Notes: generated by a model not told the origin, from the letters alone. Positions 1-8,495 are shown, counted from the stretch's first letter. The stretch: 64,000 nucleotides of DNA from Bog-375 sp049698695 (GCA_049698695.1 JBAVYH010000034.1:62001-126000), one strand, 5' to 3'. Translations and numbers: made by a program.

Positions 1-1744
1 TCCAGATCGGATAGCGAGCGTCGGCGAAGCCTGCTCCGAGCGCCCGGGACGTCCCACCGTTAGACGGCACGACAAACACCTTCTTGCCTGAAGGATCGAG
101 TCTGGCCGGATCGCCCACCCAGTACGTGATCTGGCTGCCATCGGGAGAAAACCTCGGGTTGCGCCCGTACCTGGCGATCATTCTCTCCTCGCCTGCCAGC
201 GCCGAAACGACGTAAACCCCGCCTCCGCCCCGGTCGGAATGGAAAACGACCTTATCGCCGTCGGGAGAGAACGAGGGGTGATCGTCATCGGCTGGATCGC
301 GCGTGAGCCGCAGGGGTTCGCCGCCGGCGAGTTGTCGTACCCAGATATCGAGATTTCCCTTGCTGCCGCGATCGGAGGCATAGGCCAGCAGTCTGCCATC
401 ACGCGAAAGAGCCGGGTCCACCGTGAGCCCGGAATCGAATGTCAACTGGGTCAGCGTTGCCGGCTGGCCGAAAGGGCGCAGCTGGATCCGCAACCATGTC
501 AGGATCCCAGCCCCAAGGAGTAGAGCGAGGCTTGCGGCGATGATGAATCTGTCGCGCCGCGGGTGAGCCTTCTTTCCGGCAGCGGGCAACTCAGGGACCA
601 ACCTGCAGGAATCGGATTCCTCCCGCAAGGCGTCGAGGGCGATTTTCAGGTCTGCCATGTGCTGGAAGCGGCGGCGAGGGTCCTTTCGCAGGCACAGGCT
701 GAGAACTCGCTCCACCTCCCTCGGCACGCACGGAACCGTCTCGCGGAGCGGCTTTGGTTCATCCCGGAGAATCGCCGACAGAGTGGAGATCCTGTTTTCC
801 CTCTGAAACGCGCGCTGGCCGGTGAGCATCTCGTAAAAAACCGACCCAAAAGAAAAAATGTCGGAGCGGGCATCCACCTTCTTTCCTTCGGCCTGCTCCG
901 GCGACATGTAGGCCACAGTACCCATGACGGCGCCGGCTTGGGTCAACGTCTTGTCGCTCGCCAGGGTTTGCGTGGTAGCCGATTCGTCGCTTGCGCCGGG
1001 TTCGGTGAGCTTCGCCAGGCCGAAGTCCAGCACCTTCAGCAGGCCCTTACCGGTGACCATGATGTTGGACGGCTTGAGGTCCCGGTGAACAATGCCGGCG
1101 GCGTGGGCGGTGGCGAGCGCGTCGGTGATTTCCACCGCGTATTGCAGCGCCTCACTGAGGGGCAGGCCCTTGCGCCCGATGAACTGCCGGAGCGTCTTGC
1201 CGTCGACGCATTCCATGGCGATGAAGTCAACGCCGTTATCGGAGCCGACCTCGTAAATGCTGACAATGTTTGGGTGATTCAGCGCCGAAGCGGCGCGGGC
1301 TTCGCGCAGCAGTCGCGACCGCCGCTCGGGGTCGGAGGCGTACTCCGGCGGTGGGATCTTGAGCGCCACTGGCCGGCGGAGTTGGGTGTCGTAGGCACGG
1401 TACACAGCCCCCATGCCGCCTTCGCCCAGCTTCGCTTGAATCTCGTAGTGGGCGAGTCGCTGCCCGACTGCTGGCCGGGCCGTGTCCGAAGGCATGTCGC
1501 TGCCCGCGGCACCGGCGCGCTCCCGGATTTCGTCAGGTCCCAGCCGGCGGCCTGCCACAGGCTCCCACGCGGGCTGGTCGAGAGTGCCGCCCGCCGATGG
1601 CTGCCCCAGCAGGGATTCCACCTCGCGCTGCAGGTCTTCATCCCCGGCGCAAGCCACCACAAGGAATGCCGCCCGTTCCCCAGGCTCGCGTTCCGACGCC
1701 GCGTGGTAGATCTCCTCGACGCGTTTCCAGCGGGCTGGATCCAT
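1..1744 (-). CDS. Ser/Thr protein kinase with C-terminal WD40/TolB-like propeller (3' end outside window)
   Basis: A PknB-type membrane kinase that should phosphorylate cytosolic proteins; the substrate is unknown. From the ATG at 1744 (complement) the translation gives a short helical N-terminus, then a kinase domain at about residues 95-370 with the glycine loop GEGGMG, catalytic loop HRDLKPSN, DFG and SPE motifs. A transmembrane helix (IIAASLALLLGAGIL) follows, then repeats of the form FSPDG and YASDRG typical of PD40/TolB-like propeller blades. This cytoplasmic kinase plus extracytoplasmic propeller layout is common in Acidobacteriota. About 581 codons are present and no stop is reached, so the gene continues past position 1. 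A TATAAT lies 14 nt before the ATG. Confidence 0.9.
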   Translation of the reverse strand, partial: MDPARWKRVEEIYHAASEREPGERAAFLVVACAGDEDLQREVESLLGQPSAGGTLDQPAWEPVAGRRLGPDEIRERAGAAGSDMPSDTARPAVGQRLAHYEIQAKLGEGGMGAVYRAYDTQLRRPVALKIPPPEYASDPERRSRLLREARAASALNHPNIVSIYEVGSDNGVDFIAMECVDGKTLRQFIGRKGLPLSEALQYAVEITDALATAHAAGIVHRDLKPSNIMVTGKGLLKVLDFGLAKLTEPGASDESATTQTLASDKTLTQAGAVMGTVAYMSPEQAEGKKVDARSDIFSFGSVFYEMLTGQRAFQRENRISTLSAILRDEPKPLRETVPCVPREVERVLSLCLRKDPRRRFQHMADLKIALDALREESDSCRLVPELPAAGKKAHPRRDRFIIAASLALLLGAGILTWLRIQLRPFGQPATLTQLTFDSGLTVDPALSRDGRLLAYASDRGSKGNLDIWVRQLAGGEPLRLTRDPADDDHPSFSPDGDKVVFHSDRGGGGVYVVSALAGEERMIARYGRNPRFSPDGSQITYWVGDPARLDPSGKKVFVVPSNGGTSRALGAGFADARYPIW

Positions 1745-1758
1745 AACAGCCTGGGCGG

Positions 1759-1764
1759 ATTATA
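1759..1764 (-). promoter_or_regulatory. Possible -10 box of the kinase gene
   Basis: Perfect TATAAT on the minus strand, 14 nt before the kinase ATG. It predicts a very short 5' leader of roughly 7 nt. No good -35 match lies 16-18 bp upstream, so this is a partial promoter only. Confidence 0.4.
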
Positions 1765-2001
1765 GCACCGCAAAGTCCCAAATCCCATCGCGATTGGCAC
1801 GTGATTGATCGCGACGGCGGCGACCGGGCGGTCACTAGACGCTCCTCGAGCCCCTGCTCCTGCGGCATCGCCTCAGCTTTCTGGAGCGGAGGTCTGGCGA
1901 CTGCTATGCTGCGCGGCAGCTAGGCCGTGGCTTCCGCCTGGCGGATTCAGGACACTACCTATCGACCGCGTGCGGAACAGAAAAAAGGACGGAAAAAGGA
2001 C

Positions 2002-2030
2002 TTGCGCATCCAATGCTCTCTCATTATACT
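2002..2030 (+). promoter_or_regulatory. Sigma70-like promoter of the peptide/radical SAM operon
   Basis: TTGCGC at 2002-2007 and TATACT at 2025-2030 are separated by exactly 17 bp. The start of transcription would fall near 2037, giving a leader of about 22 nt that contains the GGAGG ribosome site of the 63-aa peptide gene. No other plausible promoter is visible before the radical SAM gene, which argues for cotranscription. Confidence 0.6.
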
Positions 2031-2058
2031 TGCCCTGATCCCCGTAGCTGGAGGACAC

Positions 2059-2250
2059 ATGCCCAAACGGATCGAGATCCGCGTACACGTCCCTGGCGAC
2101 CTCGGGTTGACCAAGACACAGATGGCCAGCCTGAAAAAGAAACTAAAAGTCGAGATTGTCGCTTCAACCCTACCGGTTCAAGGCCTGATCGCGCAGACAC
2201 AACAACAGGTTGTGATTAGGGCGGTCGATAGACCACCGGTCAATCGATAG
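2059..2250 (+). CDS. 63-aa orphan peptide, candidate RiPP precursor
   Basis: An uncharacterised small protein. The ATG is supported by a perfect GGAGG at 2050-2054 with 4 nt spacing and by a promoter just upstream. It encodes a basic 63-residue peptide: a strand-like start (RIEIRVHVPG), a Lys-rich predicted helix (QMASLKKKLK), then a hydrophobic and Gln-rich tail (GLIAQTQQQVVIRAV) ending in PPVNR. It has no cysteine, no signal peptide and no family I recognise. The stop is 28 nt before the B12-binding radical SAM gene, whose product ends in a PqqD-like peptide-binding domain, so a role as modification substrate is the best inference. It could instead be a small structural or regulatory protein. 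Confidence 0.7.
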   Translation: MPKRIEIRVHVPGDLGLTKTQMASLKKKLKVEIVASTLPVQGLIAQTQQQVVIRAVDRPPVNR

Positions 2251-2278
2251 GCCAGCCGCGCGTTGATGGCTCGCAGCA

Positions 2279-4315
2279 ATGCCGCAATCGACGTCTGAAA
2301 GCAGAATCTGCCTGATCAGCCCCCCAACGGCAACCGATCTGGAAGACAGGGAGTTGGCAGAGAGCGAAGCCGTTCGTCTGATTGCGGAAGAGGCTCCCAT
2401 CGGCATCCTGACGCTGGCCGCCGTACTCGAACGGCGGGGAATTGCACCCCGGATCGTCAACCTGAACAGGCTGTATTACGAGTATCTTCGAGGCGCTGAG
2501 GCCGGAATCGATTTTTGCTCTTTTGCCGCCCGCAAGCTGGAGTCCGAGTTGTTCGATGTTTTCGGGTTCGGCACGATTTGCAGCACGTATCCGCTCACCA
2601 TCCGGATCGCCCGGGAGGTGAAGCGCGCGCGCCCGGAGGCCGCCATCGTGCTGGGCGGCCCGCAGGCCTCGGTGGTCGATGTACAGACGCTGCGGGCTTT
2701 CGGTTTTCTGGACGTCATTGTGAGAGGAGAGGCCGAGGAAACATTCCCCAAACTCCTGAGCGCTCTCGCCGGGGACGGCCGGTTGGACCTCATTTCGGGA
2801 ATTACGTTCCGGCGGCGAGGCAAGATCGTCCGAAACCGGGATGCTCCGGTCATCCTGGACCTGGACAAGCTGCCCATGCCGGCCTTTCACCTCTACCCCG
2901 AGTTGAAGGATTGCCGCTCTGTGCCGCTCGAGATCGGACGCGGCTGCCCGTTTGCCTGCACGTTTTGCTCGACCAACGACTTTTTCCGTCGGCGCTTTCG
3001 CCTCAAGTCGCCTCAGCGGGTCATCGAACAGATGAGATCGATCCGGCAGGTCTATGGCATCGAAAAGTTCGACCTCGTCCACGACATGCTCACCGCGGAC
3101 CGCAAACGGGTTGTGGCCTTCTGTGAGGCCATGTCGGCCAGCGGAGAAAGATTCGAGTGGGGTTGCAGCGCCCGAACCGATTGTGTCGATGCCGAATTGA
3201 TCGCCCTGATGTCCCGGGCCGGTTGCAGGAGGATTTTCTTCGGTGTCGAAACTGGATCCGGCCGCCAGCAGCGCCTCATCGGCAAGGACCTCGACCTGCC
3301 GGAGACCACTCAGATGATCCGGTGCACGGACAGCCATCATATCGCCACCGCCGTCTCGCTCATCACCGGGTTTCCCGAAGAAGCTGTGGAAGACCTCCGC
3401 GAAACAGCCGCCTTCCTGATGGATTGTCTCCGATTCGACTACGTGGAGCCGCAGCTCCACCTGCTCGCCCCGCTGGCTGGGTCTTATATCTGTTCCGAGT
3501 ACCAAGGCCGGCTGCTGCTGGACGACATTTTTTCCGACATGTCCTACCAGGGCTGGCGGCAGGACCCCGCCGACGGGGCGCTGATCGAGTTCCACCCCGA
3601 CATCTTTCCGAATTTTTACGCTGTCCCCACCCCCGGGCTCGACCGGCGTTATGTCAAGGAGTTGCGGGATTTCGTTGTGAACGGAATCGTCCGGTTCCGC
3701 TGGCTCCTGGTCGCGCTGGCCCAGCATCGGGGTGGGCTGCTCCGGGTCTTCGAGGAATGGAAAGCGTGGCGCTTGGAGATCCTGCAAAAGAGGTTCGCTT
3801 CAGATAGCGAGTCCAGCGTCTACTATTCCAAAATCGAGTTTCAGCGGGACTTTCTGCAATTCGTTTCGTCCCATTGCCTTGCCACAATGGGCGGGGCGAT
3901 TCCCGCCATCTCAGCGCTGGTGGCGTACGAGGCTTCCCTCGATACGGCGGACGCAGCCGTTGCGCCCCAGGTCCAAGATGGCGTACCGAGACTCGCTGAG
4001 GGGCTGCATGTAGTCGCGCTCGACTACGACTATAAAGAGATCATCCGGTGCCTGCGGGAAAAGGAGAGTCTGGATCGGGTGCCGGCGCGGCCGGTGGTTG
4101 TTGCCATTCGGCAGACCGCCAGGAAACGGCTTGAGATCGTTCAGCTCAGCGACCTGGGGGCTCAGATCTTGCGCCTTTGCGACGGCCGGCGGACCGTCGC
4201 GGAGATTGGCGACATCCTTTCCCGCTGCTGCGAAAACACTGCCGGCGTTCCGCCGGAAAAGGCCTGCATCTTTGGTTTGGAGCTGCTGCGTCAAGAGGGT
4301 CTGATCGCCGCGTAG
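2279..4315 (+). CDS. B12-binding radical SAM enzyme with C-terminal PqqD-like domain
   Basis: A 678-aa enzyme predicted to use cobalamin, a [4Fe-4S] cluster and S-adenosylmethionine, typically for C-methylation or related radical chemistry. Residues 1 to about 170 form a B12-binding Rossmann-like domain (IVLGGPQAS, DVIVRGEAEETF). The radical SAM cluster motif is C223-x3-C227-x2-C230 (CPFACTFC), followed by an elongated SAM barrel. Residues from about 600 to the end (LSDLGAQILRLCDGRRTVAEI) resemble PqqD, the domain that presents peptide leaders to radical SAM enzymes. Such a fusion, together with the 63-aa gene just upstream on the same transcript, points to a peptide-modifying maturase. The ATG at 2279 has only a weak ribosome site, so coupling to the upstream gene is possible. 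The substrate is unproven. Confidence 0.85.
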   Translation: MPQSTSESRICLISPPTATDLEDRELAESEAVRLIAEEAPIGILTLAAVLERRGIAPRIVNLNRLYYEYLRGAEAGIDFCSFAARKLESELFDVFGFGTICSTYPLTIRIAREVKRARPEAAIVLGGPQASVVDVQTLRAFGFLDVIVRGEAEETFPKLLSALAGDGRLDLISGITFRRRGKIVRNRDAPVILDLDKLPMPAFHLYPELKDCRSVPLEIGRGCPFACTFCSTNDFFRRRFRLKSPQRVIEQMRSIRQVYGIEKFDLVHDMLTADRKRVVAFCEAMSASGERFEWGCSARTDCVDAELIALMSRAGCRRIFFGVETGSGRQQRLIGKDLDLPETTQMIRCTDSHHIATAVSLITGFPEEAVEDLRETAAFLMDCLRFDYVEPQLHLLAPLAGSYICSEYQGRLLLDDIFSDMSYQGWRQDPADGALIEFHPDIFPNFYAVPTPGLDRRYVKELRDFVVNGIVRFRWLLVALAQHRGGLLRVFEEWKAWRLEILQKRFASDSESSVYYSKIEFQRDFLQFVSSHCLATMGGAIPAISALVAYEASLDTADAAVAPQVQDGVPRLAEGLHVVALDYDYKEIIRCLREKESLDRVPARPVVVAIRQTARKRLEIVQLSDLGAQILRLCDGRRTVAEIGDILSRCCENTAGVPPEKACIFGLELLRQEGLIAA

Positions 4316-4421
4316 CGCCGAATTTGGCACCGTACGCGTTTCCCGAGACGACGCTGTTCGACCTGAGGCAGACATCGCGAGTATGACGCCGCAATGTTTA
4401 GTAGGCCTAGCTGCGCGAAGT

Positions 4422-4435
4422 CCGCCCCGGGGCGG
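4422..4435. repeat. 14-bp GC palindrome between converging genes
   Basis: CCGCCCCGGGGCGG is a perfect palindrome between the 3' ends of the radical SAM gene (+) and uvrC (-). It could stall transcription from either side, but no T-run follows, so it is not a canonical terminator. Confidence 0.4.
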
Positions 4436-4443
4436 GAGCTTAC

Positions 4444-6249
4444 TCAGTTCCCATAGTGCGCCTTCACCTTCCGCGCCGCCGCGCGGCCCACGGCTTTGGC
4501 TAAATCCTCTTCCGAGGCTGCCCGCACCAGCTCCGAGCTGCCGAATTGCTTCAGCAGCTTCTGCACCGTCTTCTCGCCCACGCCGGCAATCGCATCCAGC
4601 TCGCTGGTCAACTGGCGCGCGGAACGCCGCGAGCGGTGGAACGTCACCGCGAAGCGATGCGCCTCGTCGCGAATCGATTGCACCAGGTGCAGGATGGGCG
4701 AGAAGCGGTCCAGCACCACCGGCTCGTCTTCCTGCCCGTATACGTAAATGATCTCCTCGCGCTTGGCGATCGCAGCCAGCGGCTGGTCGGTGATGCCCAG
4801 CGCTTCCAGCGATTCCGCCGCTGCATGCAACTGCCCCAGCCCGCCATCGATCAGCACCAGCCCCGGCAGCGGCACCTTTTCTTCTTGCAGCCGCGCGTAG
4901 CGGCGCGTTACCACTTCGCGCATGCTGGCAAAATCGTCGTTGCCGATCACCGTTTTGATGATGAACTTGCGGTAGTCGGATTTCTTCATCCGCCCGTCTT
5001 CCCACACCACCATGCTGGCTACTTTGTCGGTCCCCTGGATGTGCGAAACGTCGAAGCATTCAATGCGCTGGGGCGCCGTGGGAAGGTTGAGCGCGTCCTG
5101 CAAGGCCTGCTGAATCGCCTTCGAGGAAGGCTTCAACACCCGGAAGCGGCCGTCGAAGCTGTGTTTGGCGTTGGTCTCGACCAGGTCCATCAGCGCTTTC
5201 TTCTGCCCGCGCTGCGGCGTGCGGATTTCCACTCCGCCGCCGCGCGGCGCTCCGCGCTTTTCCCCCAACAGCTCCTCCAGCGTCTCGCGGTCTTCGAAAT
5301 CCACCGGCACGTGAATCTCCGCCGGTATGAACTGCTGGTCGAGATAGATCTGTTTCAGCAACGACGAGAAGAACTGCGGCTCGTCGAATTCCTCCTGGTC
5401 CTCCCAGAAGAACTCGCGCCGGTCGACGATCTGCCCGTGCCGCAGGTGAAAGAGGTTCAGCGCCACCAGCGGCGGTTCCGCGTAGCACCCGAAAATGTCG
5501 ACATCGTCGCCCTTCGCCGCCGCCATCTTCTGCCGCTGTTCAATCTCCTCCACCGTGGCCAGCAGGTCGCGCAGCGAGGCCGCTTCCTCGAACCGCATTT
5601 CGCCCGACGCCGCTTCCATCCGGCTCCGCAGGTCGCGCGCCAGGTCCGTGTGCCGCCCCTCCAGAAACTGCCGCACGTTGCGCACCGCGGCGTCATACGC
5701 ATCGCCGGAGGTCAGGCCCTCCACGCACGGCCCCAGGCAGCGGTGAATGTGGTACTGCAAACAGGGCTTGGGGTGGTAACGCGTCAGGTCCACCTTGCAT
5801 GACGGCACCAGGAAATGGCGGTGGATGAAGTGCACCAGCCGGTGCGCCAGGTTGGCGGGGAAATAAGGGCCGAAATAGGTGGCCCCGTCTTTGCGCAGGC
5901 GCCGCGTCACGTACACACGCGGGTAGCGCTCGCTGGTCAGCTTGACGTACGGGTAGGTCTTATCGTCGCGCAGCAGCACGTTGAAGCGCGGCTGGTACTG
6001 CTTGATGAGATTGTTTTCGAGCGCCAGCGCTTCCTTTTCGTTATCGACCAGAATGTAGTCGATATCGCGCGCTTCCGCGATCAGGCTCCCCGTTTTGGCA
6101 TCTCCCAGCTTGTCTTCGGAAAAGTAGCTGCGCACGCGATGTCGCAGCAGCTTGGCTTTGCCGACGTAGATGACCCGGCCGCCGCCGTCCTTGTACAGAT
6201 ACACGCCCGGCGCGAGCGGGAGCTGCGCTGCCTTTTCACGGAGATCCAT
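4444..6249 (-). CDS. uvrC: UvrABC system protein C (excinuclease subunit)
   Basis: The nuclease subunit of nucleotide excision repair: it joins the UvrB-DNA complex and cuts on both sides of the lesion. The 601-aa product matches the family length (about 610). It shows an N-terminal GIY-YIG nuclease (GVYLYKDGGGRVIYVGKAK, residues 16-34), a central UVR motif for UvrB contact around residue 200, the RNase H-like second nuclease with FDVSH and LIDGG, and a C-terminal helix-hairpin-helix region (LDAIAGVGEKTVQKLL). It is transcribed divergently from the small TPR gene with only 24 bp between the start codons. Nothing is missing or unusual in the protein. Confidence 0.97.
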   Translation of the reverse strand: MDLREKAAQLPLAPGVYLYKDGGGRVIYVGKAKLLRHRVRSYFSEDKLGDAKTGSLIAEARDIDYILVDNEKEALALENNLIKQYQPRFNVLLRDDKTYPYVKLTSERYPRVYVTRRLRKDGATYFGPYFPANLAHRLVHFIHRHFLVPSCKVDLTRYHPKPCLQYHIHRCLGPCVEGLTSGDAYDAAVRNVRQFLEGRHTDLARDLRSRMEAASGEMRFEEAASLRDLLATVEEIEQRQKMAAAKGDDVDIFGCYAEPPLVALNLFHLRHGQIVDRREFFWEDQEEFDEPQFFSSLLKQIYLDQQFIPAEIHVPVDFEDRETLEELLGEKRGAPRGGGVEIRTPQRGQKKALMDLVETNAKHSFDGRFRVLKPSSKAIQQALQDALNLPTAPQRIECFDVSHIQGTDKVASMVVWEDGRMKKSDYRKFIIKTVIGNDDFASMREVVTRRYARLQEEKVPLPGLVLIDGGLGQLHAAAESLEALGITDQPLAAIAKREEIIYVYGQEDEPVVLDRFSPILHLVQSIRDEAHRFAVTFHRSRRSARQLTSELDAIAGVGEKTVQKLLKQFGSSELVRAASEEDLAKAVGRAAARKVKAHYGN

Positions 6250-6261
6250 CGGAGGGAACGC

Positions 6262-6276
6262 TATAATTGAATTATG
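6262..6276. promoter_or_regulatory. Symmetric -10 region between uvrC and the TPR gene
   Basis: The sequence holds a perfect palindrome, ATAATT-G-AATTAT (6263-6275). On the plus strand it gives TATAAT at 6262-6267, placing transcription start at about 6274, the A of the next ATG, so that mRNA would be leaderless. On the minus strand it gives CATAAT at 6276-6271, about 20 nt before the uvrC ATG. No clear -35 elements are visible. Confidence 0.5.
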
Positions 6277-6729
6277 TCACGCCGGCTTCTGGCCCTGCTG
6301 GCACTGGGCGCAGCTTCCCTGGCGGCCCAGGATTCCGGCAAATCGCAACCGCCGCCCGATTCCGCGCCGGGTCAATTGCAAAAAACGCGCCCCCAGCCTG
6401 CCACCTCCGACAAGGAAGAAGTGCCGCCGGAAGAAGACACTTCGCTAGCCACCACAACGTATTCCTTTAACCCTTTGCAGTCGAAGAAGGACGTCATGGT
6501 GGGCAAGGAGTACGCCAAGAAAGGAAACTTACGCGCCGCCGCCGGCCGTTACCTCGACGCCACCAAGTGGGATGACAGCAACAGCGAGGCCTGGCTGCTG
6601 CTGGGCGAAGCCGACGAGAAGCTCAAAGACAAGAACGCCGCCCGCGACGCTTACAAAAAGTACCTGGGTCTGGCTTCGGACGCCAAGAACGCCGCCGAGA
6701 TTCGCAAGAAACTCGCCAAGCTGCGATAG
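6274..6729 (+). CDS. Small exported TPR-containing protein
   Basis: A 151-aa protein of unknown function, probably periplasmic. It begins with a signal peptide (RLLALLALGAASLAAQ), followed by a Pro/Gln-rich low-complexity linker to about residue 65 and then about two helical repeats of TPR type (AKKGNLRAAAGRYLDATKWD, AWLLLGEADEKLKDKNAA). TPR proteins usually act as assembly scaffolds. TATAAT ends 6 nt before the ATG, so translation probably starts on a leaderless transcript; a GGAGGG further upstream would lie outside such an RNA. It is separated from the next gene by almost 400 bp and is likely monocistronic. Confidence 0.8.
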   Translation: MSRRLLALLALGAASLAAQDSGKSQPPPDSAPGQLQKTRPQPATSDKEEVPPEEDTSLATTTYSFNPLQSKKDVMVGKEYAKKGNLRAAAGRYLDATKWDDSNSEAWLLLGEADEKLKDKNAARDAYKKYLGLASDAKNAAEIRKKLAKLR

Positions 6730-7113
6730 TCCGCGCAGAATTTACACATTTGACTGCGGCTCCCCCGGGGCCCGCGTGCGCCCGATTCTGTGCGAATTGG
6801 AGCCGGCCCGCCGCGCTCGTCCTTGCTCCGCTCCGCGCTCTGTTCGCGTCTTCGATTGGCCGCGACTGGGCTCCGCAACTGATTGATCCCGTGCGGCGCC
6901 GGCCGGCTCGCCGCATACACTCGGAGCGCGACGCGAACGCAACTCCCGCAGCAAGTTGCCGATGGTAGTAATCCCGGCGTTAACTCCCGATGTCAGGATT
7001 TTCCTCAGGTTGATTCCTTAGCCGGAGTAGCCGATAATGACTACAACGTCCTGCCGGATCTAGAGCTTTGGCGGTCTTTTCATTGGCCGCGCCGGCAGCC
7101 GTTTGTGCCGAAC
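6730..7113. other. Intergenic region before the transpeptidase gene
   Basis: A 384-bp region with no supportable gene or RNA on either strand. The only feature I can support is the promoter at 7010-7038. The rest is GC-rich sequence without matched hairpin-plus-T-run terminators. Confidence 0.5.
7010..7038 (+). promoter_or_regulatory. Promoter of the transpeptidase gene
   Basis: TTGATT at 7010-7015 and GATAAT at 7033-7038 are spaced by 17 bp. They predict a start near 7045 and a leader of about 70 nt before the ATG at 7114. Confidence 0.5.
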
Positions 7114-8214
7114 ATGAGCAGGCTAATACTGGGATGGGTGGTTGTGGCGGCTTTCGTGCAGAGCGCGGGAGTTGCATCTGCCGCGTCGGCATCGGCGGCA
7201 TACGGAAGAAGGCTGGCGGCACGCCATCAGGCGCAGCCGGTGGACCCGACCGCCGGAGACGACACCGAAGGCGATGACCCGACCGTGCGGCGCGCCGCGG
7301 TGGAGGCCCTGGGAGCGCGTCGCGGCTCCGTCGTGGTGGTGGACCCCAACAACGGGCGCGTCCTCACCATCGTCGGTCAGAAACTCGCTTTCGAAACCGG
7401 CTTCATTCCTTGCTCCACCATCAAGCTGGTCACCGCGCTGGCAGCGCTCACCGAGCGCGTGGTCGATCGCGACACCTTCATCCATACCGGCCGATACTCG
7501 AGTTATGACCTGACCACCGCGCTGGCCCGTTCCAACAACGAGTACTTTGGCGCCCTCGGCAGCCGGCTTGGATTTGACACGGTGATGCGCTACGCACGCA
7601 TGATGGGGCTCGGTGAAAAGGCCGGCCTGGATATTTCCGGCGAGCAGCCGGGCGAGATCGCGGCCGAACAGCCCAAGGGCAGCATGATTTTGATGACGGC
7701 TTACGGCGAAGGCTTCCAGATGACACCGCTGGAGCTAGCGGCGCTGCTTTCAGCCATCTCCAACGGTGGCACCCTATATTACTTGCAGTATCCCCATAGC
7801 CAGGAGGAGGCGTCGCATCTGACGCCTCAAGTGAAGCGCCATCTGGATCTGGCGCCCAACGGCATCGACGATATCAAGATGGGTATGCGCGACTCGGTCG
7901 AATATGGCACCGGACGCAACGCCGCCTATGACCCCAACGAGCCGATTCTGGGCAAAACCGGCACCTGCACCGACTATCGTGTCCACAATTACATGGGTTG
8001 GTTCGGCTCCTTTAATGAAGTGGACTACCACAAACTAGTGGTCGTGGTGATGCTGGCCAGCCCATACAGGCACGTTAGTGGCGGCTTGGCTTCCGCCGTT
8101 GCCGGCAATCTCTACCACAGCCTCTCCGAGCAGCGCTACTTCACCGCTGATGGCGCCAGCCGGAACCCCGGCCTGCCGGAAATTCTCATCACCAGCCCGC
8201 GCTGCCCGCAATGA
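7114..8214 (+). CDS. Stand-alone penicillin-binding protein transpeptidase
   Basis: A 366-aa secreted or membrane-anchored acyl-serine transferase that would cross-link peptidoglycan in the periplasm. The ATG at 7114 gives a hydrophobic N-terminal segment (LILGWVVVAAFVQSAGVASA); an upstream in-frame extension has no coding character. The three active-site motifs of the penicillin-binding/beta-lactamase fold are intact: S101-T-I-K104, S140-N-N142 and K281-T-G283. The strand before the first motif (GSVVVVDPNNGRVLTIV) is typical of class B PBPs. Unlike FtsI or PBP2 (about 600 aa) it lacks the large N-terminal pedestal, so it resembles a PBP reduced to its catalytic domain. A beta-lactam-inducible or sensory role is possible but not shown. 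Confidence 0.85.
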   Translation: MSRLILGWVVVAAFVQSAGVASAASASAAYGRRLAARHQAQPVDPTAGDDTEGDDPTVRRAAVEALGARRGSVVVVDPNNGRVLTIVGQKLAFETGFIPCSTIKLVTALAALTERVVDRDTFIHTGRYSSYDLTTALARSNNEYFGALGSRLGFDTVMRYARMMGLGEKAGLDISGEQPGEIAAEQPKGSMILMTAYGEGFQMTPLELAALLSAISNGGTLYYLQYPHSQEEASHLTPQVKRHLDLAPNGIDDIKMGMRDSVEYGTGRNAAYDPNEPILGKTGTCTDYRVHNYMGWFGSFNEVDYHKLVVVVMLASPYRHVSGGLASAVAGNLYHSLSEQRYFTADGASRNPGLPEILITSPRCPQ

Positions 8215-8339
8215 AGTGAGGCCGGCGCCCCCGCCCGCGCGTGCCCCCCCAGCTTGCGCTGTCGGCTCACCGTCGACCGTTGCCCGCCACGGGATGCCCA
8301 TAGCGTCATGTCTCGCAAGTTCGCAACACGATTCCGGCC

Positions 8340-8440
8340 TTGTATCAGGGCGCGGCTTCAGCCGTGCCGGCGTAGAACCCACTAAATATGGCCTTTAGGC
8401 CCTGTAGTGGAGCGGTAGCTCTATCGAGTCTCGTCAACGA
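8340..8440 (+). repeat. Dispersed repeat family B, copy 1
   Basis: Begins TTGTATCAGGGC and contains a hairpin near GGCTTCAGCC, then GGCC-TTTA-GGCC and GAGC-GGTA-GCTC stem-loops. It matches the copies at 58785 and 58897. It is directly preceded by a 21-bp string (8319-8338, AGTTCGCAACACGATTCCGG) that reappears inverted at the other end of the 58897 copy, showing a mosaic arrangement. Confidence 0.8.
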
Positions 8441-8495
8441 AACTTTAGAGACGGGACGTTAGCGGGCTCACCGGCGCATCCGCCCATAAATGCGA

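Larger units (their letters stand above)
1745..2058. other. Intergenic region between the divergent kinase and peptide genes
   Basis: A 314-bp divergent intergenic region. It holds the kinase -10 box near its left end and the peptide/radical SAM promoter near its right end, plus a purine tract containing two tandem copies resembling GGAAAAAGGAC just before that promoter. Short open frames here have no ribosome site or recognisable product and were not called. Confidence 0.6.

Noticed and set aside
563..1765. 400-codon plus-strand frame opposite the kinase gene
   Set aside because: It is the antisense shadow of the kinase, whose motifs are intact on the minus strand; no ribosome site or family match.
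2059..2250. The 63-aa peptide as a classical Cys-based RiPP precursor (sactipeptide or lanthipeptide)
   Set aside because: It contains no cysteine, so thioether chemistry on the peptide is excluded; only other radical chemistry remains possible.
2240..3787. 515-codon minus-strand frame inside the radical SAM gene
   Set aside because: High-GC shadow frame; composition and lack of motifs contrast with the B12/radical SAM/PqqD domains on the other strand.
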